From Motacilla alba alba (lineage: Eukaryota > Chordata > Aves > Passeriformes > Motacillidae): 64,000 nt of DNA. The notes below the pieces were generated by a model. It was not told the origin of the DNA, did not search any database, and saw nothing but the letters and a program-made list of their open reading frames with translations. The translations under genes and the position numbers were made by a program. This document shows, piece by piece, positions 58,063-64,000 of the stretch (its first letter is position 1; every line of letters starts with the position of its first letter). The stretch spans positions 5,171,501-5,235,500 of the forward strand of contig NC_052034.1 of the NCBI RefSeq assembly GCF_015832195.1, given 5' to 3'.

Positions 58063-58560
58063 TGGATCCCACCCAGCTCCTGGCAGAGCATCCCAACCGC
58101 CCCCAAAATCTGACCCCAACTCACAGCACTGCTGGATTTCATCTTCTGAGGCTCCACCAGGTAATTCCAGGCAGATCCAGCCCTTCCCACTGACCCCACA
58201 GGTGCTGGCAGAAGGGCTCAGCCTGATTTCCAGCAGCTCAGGAGGATCTCTGCTGAAGCAAAGGCAGCTCAGGACATGCTTTGGGATTTGGGGATCTCTT
58301 CCTACCAGCTGGATCCCACCCAGCTCCTGGAAAAGCATCCAAATCTCCCCCAGAAATCTGACCTCAACTCACAGCACTGCTGGATTTCATCTTCTGAGGC
58401 TCCACCAGGTGATTCCAGGCAGATCCAGCCCTTCCCACTGACCCCACAGGGATCAGCAGTGCTGACAGAAGGGCTCAGCCCGATTTCCAGCAGCTCAGGA
58501 TGATCTCTGCCCAAGCAGAGGCAGCTCAGGACATGCTTTGGGATTTTGGGGATCTCTTCC
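58063..58560. repeat. 247-bp tandem duplication
   Basis: TGGATCCCACCCAGCTCCTG begins a block at 58063 and again at 58310. Both copies contain CTCACAGCACTGCTGGATTT, CATCTTCTGAGGCTCCACCA and TCAGCAGCTCAGGA-like words, ending GGGATCTCTTCC. A third start (CACCAGCTGC) is truncated. Confidence 0.93.
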
Positions 58561-59370
58561 CACCAGCTGCTTTTCCTTCCCCACCCGCTTTTATAGGAGC
58601 CTGCTGGCTCCCATTGGCTCAGGACACCCTTTTTATAGCAACCACTCTGCCCCATTTCAATTGCATTCAACAATTCCTCAGCTCATTGTCCTGCAGAGAT
58701 TAGTTACACATAAGCATATTTGAATGATTAACTCCTGGGCTCTGCTGAGGCCCCAGCAGAAAATGCTGAATCCAAAGGCTCCCTCTGACTCTCCCTGCCT
58801 CACCGCTGCTCCCAAAATATTGTGGTTTTCCTTGGAGCCTTTGCTCCTGGCCTGCTCCAACCAGCTCAGCTGGCACTGGAGGGAAGGTTTCAGCTCCAGA
58901 GCAGTGGAAAAGGAGAGGAAAAGCTCAAAACCCAAAGAGGAAGAAGCAGTGTTGGAGAGTGAGTGACAGCCAGGGGTGAAAACCTGCACATCCCATCTCA
59001 TCCCACTAAACCTGGTGGCTTCCAAGGGTGACAACCCCAGCAGCACAGGGATGGGTTACCCACGGGAACCCTCCAGCAGCTTTTGGGAGTGTGAGGAGCA
59101 TTTAGGGCCATTTCCAGTGGTTTGAGTGCTTCTCCCTGTGGCTTCAACTGCTGAGTCTCACCTGAGGTGGTGACACAGCACAGGGGGTCCTGTGCCCCTT
59201 GGAGCAGCCCATAGGGAGGGCAAAGAGGCAGTTTCCTGCTGAGCCCATGCCTGAGGCAGGCTGCTGAAGAGGGAAAGGGACAATGTTTAAAATGGCCTGG
59301 ATTAGCCCATCTCTATCCCCCAGCCTGCTCACCCAGCTGGGCACAGGGAAGCAGCAGCTCTTGGGGGGTT
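58561..59370. other. Intergenic, no gene seen
   Basis: No recognisable exon or mobile element. Confidence 0.55.
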
Positions 59371-59730
59371 TCTGGGGGATGAACAGCAAACCTGCAGGGA
59401 GCAAGAGCTGGATCCCATTTGGAGTGTGGAATGAACAGCAAACCTGCAGGGAGGAAGAGCTGGATCCCATTTGGAGTGTGGAATGAACAGCAAACCTGCA
59501 GGGAGCAAGAGCTGGATCCCATTTGGAGTGGGGGATGAACAGCAAACCTGCAGGGAGGAAGAGCTGGATCCCATTTGGAGTGTGGAATGAACAGCAAACC
59601 TGCAGGGAGGAAGAGCTGGATCCCATTTGGAGTGTGGAATGAACAGCAAACCTGCAGGGAGCAAGAGCTGGATCCCATTTGGAGGGGGTGATGAACAGCA
59701 AACCTGCAGGGAGGAAGAGCTGGATCCCAT
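59371..59730. repeat. 52-bp minisatellite
   Basis: Seven units of GATGAACAGCAAACCTGCAG followed by GGAGGAAGAGCTGGATCCCA and TTTGGAGTGTG, starting at 59380, 59432, 59484 and so on. Overlapping minus-strand open frames (LLFIPHSKWDPAL...) are by-products. Confidence 0.96.
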
Positions 59731-59949
59731 CATGTTCTGTGTGGGTGTTTCCAGTCCTTCTTCTCCCTCCCTCCCTCATGGCTGCTGCACCCCTGGGCCA
59801 GGGCTTTGTGTCAGGAAATGCAGGAACCACACAAAAGGGAAAATGCAGATGATTTTGAAGAGAATTAAAAACCCAGCAGATGATAAAGGGAATGAGATTC
59901 AACACTGCAGCTGGTGAGGCTGGAAGGGCTCCGGAGCTGCCTGGGCTCA

Positions 59950-60115
59950 GCCAAGCCCCAGGAAGGTGAGTCCTGTCCTACTTTCCCCACAGGACAAGGG
60001 ACACCAAGCCCCAGGAAGGTGAGTCCTGTCCTACTTTCCCCACAGGACAAGGGACACCAAGCCCCAGGAAGGTGAGTCCTGTCCTACTTTCCCCTCAGGA
60101 CAAGGGACACCAGTG
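59950..60115 (+). repeat. 53-bp repeat in which every unit carries a splice donor and acceptor
   Basis: Three units contain AAG|GTGAGTCCTGTCC and CTACTTTCCCCACAG|GAC. Donor GTs lie at 59966, 60019 and 60072; acceptor AGs end at 59992, 60045 and 60098. Each pseudo-intron is 27 bases and each pseudo-exon 26 bases. Confidence 0.95.
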
Positions 60116-61750
60116 CACCCAGACAGGAACTGGGATGATGCTTGCAGAGCACCCAAGGTGCCTGTCCTGCACATTTCTCCAAATCTCACCTGCTTTTTGT
60201 CCACCCCAGACATTGAGGAGCTCAGCATGTGTTGCTCATCCCTGTCTTGGTCTGGGGCACTCAGAAAACTGAAAACATCAAATTAATAAAAATCCAGCAA
60301 TTTCTTAGAACCCTCTCAGCCCTGTACAAGAGCAGATATTTGACCCACAGCTGTCAAAAAAAAAAAAGCCCTCAGGTTCCTCTCCCTCCTTCACAGGCAA
60401 CAAAAAACTTGGGAGATGCTTTTAGACCTGGCAAAAATCTCTTTAGTCCACGTTTAAAGCCTCCAGCACATCCTCAGGGGTTAAATTCCACCCTCGTTAT
60501 GGGTAGCAATAAAAAAAAAAATATAGGAAAAGCCTGATACTGGCCAGGCTGAGGTGCACAAAGCCTTTCCTGAGTCCTCTCTGCCAAAACCCAAAGTGTG
60601 TCACAAGTTTAGCTCCCAGCTGAGACTGCTGCCTCCAAAGGGAAGTGGACGTGGTGCCAGGGAAGGCAGGCAATTTCTGGGATGCAGAACGTGCTGTTTG
60701 CACATTGCCCTGGCACAGCTGCCACCCCAGGGCAGGCAGAGGCAATAAAACGTTTCATCAGAGAAAATGAAGCACGGAAAAAGATCTGTGTGTGTTTCAG
60801 AAGCAGGATCCAGAATAATCCCAGTTTGGGCTGGGATGGATTGAGCTGGAGGGGCCCAGCACAGCCAGGGGCAGGGAATGCTTCTGGACTGGGTCACATT
60901 TAAGGCAGTGGAGTAATTTTGCCCAAATGAAGAAAAATTCAAGAGAAAACTGCAGTAAAGATCACCCTGAAACTCCACTTTATCCCAGCAGCATCCTGGG
61001 ACTCCTCACAGCAGAGCAGCCTCTTCTGGAGCAGCCCCAGCTGCCCACAAACCCCAGTTCCAGCCCCAAGGCAGTGCTGAACCCACAGGCACGACACCAA
61101 ACCCTGCTGCCAGCCCTGCCAGCCTGTCCCTTCCCTCTGTCCACACCCCAGAAATGAGGGATTTGCACCCCGCCAGCCAGCTCCCACCTGCCAAGGGGCC
61201 GGGCAGCCATGGGAAGGGGGACAGGGAGCAAACCCCAGATTTCTGCATCCCAGCCCTCAGAGAGAGCAGCCTGAACGAGCTGGAAACGCTGAATCCGTGG
61301 CTGGAGGAAGGGAAAGCACTGCCAGAAAGGGTGGGAGCTCAGGAGATCTCAGAGTCCAACCCTCAGCTCCAGCAGGGTCAAGCAAATCTTGTGGAAAAAA
61401 CACAAATTTCCAACGGGGTGGAGAGCAAAGTATGAATTAATCAGGTGTGAGCCATTTCAGTGCTGGCTGAAGTCAATCTGCTTCCAAAAAAAACCAACCC
61501 CAAAGCTCCAAATTCTGTGGGTTTGCTTTTCCTGCCTCAGGCTGCTCACCTTTAGCTAATGAGCACCCAAACAAACACAAAGCAAATGAATTTTGCTCCC
61601 TGCCTGTCCCATTCTGCACTCGTGGGGGGCACACGGTGCAACCCTGGCTGCTGAGAATTTTAGATTTTCTGTGGTGACAGTCACTGACCCAAGAGAACAC
61701 TGCATTTCACCTGAGGCTGTGGAGAAAGCTTCCAAAATTAAATGATAGAA
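60116..61750. other. Intergenic, no gene seen
   Basis: No recognisable exon or mobile element. Confidence 0.5.
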
Positions 61751-61764
61751 CTGGGATTAGAAGT

Positions 61765-62195
61765 GTGTAGCTTGAATAAAAGTGTGTAATATCACATGGT
61801 AGAAAACTTTAAAGATTTAGAATATAGTAATATATAAAAAATATAAATAAATATAATATATATTATAAAATAATATATATTAAGTTTGATAAGATAGAAG
61901 TTTTCGGGCAGAGACTGGTCCTTCACCCTCTTCTTCATGAGTTTAGGTATATTGTGTAATTAGATAAAATAATCTGCATTGCAGGTCACGAGTAATTAGT
62001 TATTAAAGTTAAAAGTAAAAATAATTTAAGTGTAATTTCTTAATTAGACAGTTTATCCTTAAAAAGCCTTGTAAAGAGAGAGACACAGCTCCATTTTTAG
62101 TTTGTTAGAATGAAGTAGAACTCACACTCTGGAAATAGCTAAGAACTAATAAACATCTAAGTCCAAACAAGAAATACCATCTCACACATTTAATC
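61765..62195 (+). mobile_element. Probable solo LTR of an endogenous retrovirus
   Basis: This stretch of about 430 bp differs sharply in composition from its surroundings. It carries GGGCAGAGACTGGTCCTTCA, GGTCACGAGTAATTAGTTAT, GAGAGAGACACAGCTCCATT and a late AACTAATAAACATCTAAGTCC, a poly(A) signal placed as in the R region of an LTR. The wording resembles passerine ERV LTRs as I remember them. No internal viral genes are present. An internal AT-rich expansion lies at 61810-61885. Target-site duplications were not established. Confidence 0.5.
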
Positions 62196-62204
62196 TCCAC
62201 CTTA

Positions 62205-62290
62205 ACAAAAAAAAACAAAACCAAAAACCAAAAAAAGAAACAAATAAACAAAACCAACCAAACAAAAAAAAACCAAACCAAAAAATCCAC
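62205..62290. repeat. A-rich low-complexity tract
   Basis: Runs of AAAAACAAAACCAAAAACC and AAACAAACAAAACCAACC type follow directly on the LTR-like element. Confidence 0.9.
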
Positions 62291-64000
62291 AGGCACAGGC
62301 TCACACACAGCCCTGAGCTCCAGCAAAGCTGCTCAGCTCAGCAGGAGGGATTTCCTGATCTTCCTCAAAATTCCCTGAGCACATCTGGTTAAAGCAGATC
62401 CGCTCCCCTTGCCCAGCACCAGAGCACAGGCAGGAGCAGCAGCTCCTTCTCCTCCCATAAAATAAAGCCTCTCCTAATAAAACTTCTCCTGCAGGGACTG
62501 CCAAAGAATCCTCAAGAAATGGGAATTTATGGGAAGAGAAAGCCCAGGTGTTTTGAAGTATCAGCTCAGGGATTCTGGCAGCTCGTTCCCCTTTCTCAGC
62601 ACTAGGGCAGCCCTGAGCACAGCCAAGCACACACAACAGGGAAAAAAAATAGTGAGGGAGAGATAAGAAGTGATAAAATTAAAAGAAATATCCACCTCTT
62701 AAATATTCAGGAAGTGCTGAGTGCTCGGTTTCTCCTCAGAACACACATTTACCTTTCTTGCCCCCCCAGAGCCACTCAGTGCCACTTTCTCTGCTCCAGG
62801 ATTAGGAGAGTCCATCTCCTGGGGTAGGGAATGGTTAATTAAGGGGATAATTAAGGGAATAGAAAGCAATGTGGGAGACTGGCAGATCTTCCGTGTGATA
62901 TTCAGGACATTGGGAAATGGTGTCACATCAGCAAGGTGATGTCTGCATAAATCATTTCTGATCTGGGGGTTCTGACCCAGAAAAGATCAAACAAAAACAC
63001 AACTCAAACCTGTCCTCAGAGTAAATCCTCACCTGAATTTACAGGTTTAAAACTCATTTCTTGGTGTCATGCACATGCCACAAGCCCAGAGCCTTTCAAA
63101 CATTGTTCAGCATCAGATTTTTAGGGGAATTATTGTTTACAAGCCATGGATGGATTTACAGAGGGCTGACAGCTGTTAACATCTGGAACTGATACTGACA
63201 GGAAGGTTCACTCCAGCAGCAAGTGAGGAGTTCCTGCATCCTGTGCAGCACCCCCACAACCACACAGCTGCTGGCAAGAATCCAGCCCAGCAACAAATCA
63301 ATTCCCAAGATGGAACAGCCAGCTTCAGGGATCTGTTGAGTTGTTCTTGTTGGCTGAAGATATTTAGTCTGCTCCCAGCTGCTTTTGATACGTTCAGAAC
63401 AAATCCCAAGAACTTCATTTTAGGAAAGGGCAGATCAAAATGTAAACCCTTGCAGCCCAAGGCTGCAGCCTGTCAAACAACATCAGGGGTTGCTGTGAAT
63501 AAAAATGTTAATTTTAAAATTAATTGTGTGTCTTTCCATGCCATGATTCACTTATCTCTCTTTCCCTTTTGGAGAGAAAAATGTACACTGAGGTATCACA
63601 AACCCATCAAGGACTCTCCCTCTCCAACATTAAACAAACCCAATCTAAAGGTACCTTTAGTCTCCAGCCTTGGAAGGCATTTAATGTATGATAAATGATC
63701 TTTAAGAGGCAACAAATATATTTTTCCAATAATTTTCTTTCCTCTCCGAACATCAAAGAAGCTTAAATACCATGAAAACAAATATGACAAATCCCCCAGA
63801 CAGTGGAATTTATCAGTCCCTTTCCTACACTGCACAACTGAAGCTCAGAAAGCACAAATTCTCTGCATAAAACCACAAAATAGACCCATGACAGAGCTGA
63901 GGGGGGAAAAAAAAGTCAGATATTGTGATTTGATCTCGTCTGTAAGTCACAAAACTCCCAGGATGTACTTAAAATTTTATTTCTATTTCCAGTACATCAT
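62291..64000. other. Intergenic to the window end, no gene seen
   Basis: No recognisable exon, RNA gene or mobile element. Open frames here are short and not conserved as far as I can judge. Confidence 0.5.

Noticed and set aside
51131..64000. CRCP (RPC9), the neighbour expected upstream of TPST1 by human synteny
   Set aside because: No reading frame resembling its conserved C-terminal helices was seen on either strand; it may lie beyond the right edge or be elsewhere in birds.

Overview
This is a eukaryotic nuclear window, almost certainly from a bird. It holds vertebrate protein-coding exons with canonical GT-AG introns, CpG-island promoters, short CR1 LINE tails ending in ATTCTGTGAT-type octamers, and many GC-rich minisatellites. 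Nothing bacterial or plasmid-like is present. The GC-rich, repeat-studded, compact layout suits a small avian chromosome. From memory this block lies on the chicken chromosome 19 equivalent and on human 7q11.21; I could not check this.

Three genes lie head to tail on the minus strand. By decreasing coordinate, which is the direction of transcription, they are TPST1 (promoter about 50.5-50.8 kb, poly(A) about 27.2 kb), KCTD7 (promoter about 21.3-21.7 kb, last codon 17.17 kb, likely poly(A) about 11.9 kb) and RABGEF1 (promoter about 10.9-11.2 kb, first coding exon at 0.8-1.0 kb, remainder beyond the left edge). The TPST1-KCTD7-RABGEF1 order matches the human order as I recall it. KCTD7 is complete in four coding exons that join in phase to 289 codons. 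TPST1 is complete in four coding exons, including exons of 51 and 18 coding bases, that join in phase to 370 codons. For RABGEF1 only the exon with the start codon and A20-type zinc finger is inside.

Region by region: 0-0.78 kb is a RABGEF1 intron. 1.1-1.86 kb is a 48-bp-unit minisatellite beside the RABGEF1 exon. 2-10 kb is ordinary intron with an AT-rich tract at 4.8-5.2 kb. 10.1-10.75 kb is a diverged 300-bp duplication, then the RABGEF1 CpG island. 11.9-17.2 kb is the probable KCTD7 3' UTR, with a 70-bp minisatellite in register with the KCTD7 stop codon. 17.2-21.3 kb holds the KCTD7 exons. 21.9-27.2 kb is intergenic, with an orphan CpG island and a 13-bp minisatellite. 27.2-50.7 kb is TPST1. 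51-64 kb upstream of TPST1 has no recognisable gene, but contains a long C/T-rich tract, several tandem duplications and a probable solo LTR.

The three genes do not form a pathway. TPST1 sulfates secretory proteins in the Golgi, KCTD7 is a BTB protein (Cullin-3 adaptor family), and RABGEF1 activates Rab5 on early endosomes. I found no evidence of a novel multi-gene system. The most notable signals are repeats that copy functional gene signals: the KCTD7 stop-codon minisatellite, a duplicated TPST1 splice acceptor, a minisatellite whose every unit carries a splice donor and acceptor, and a tripled 145-bp block in the TPST1 3' UTR.
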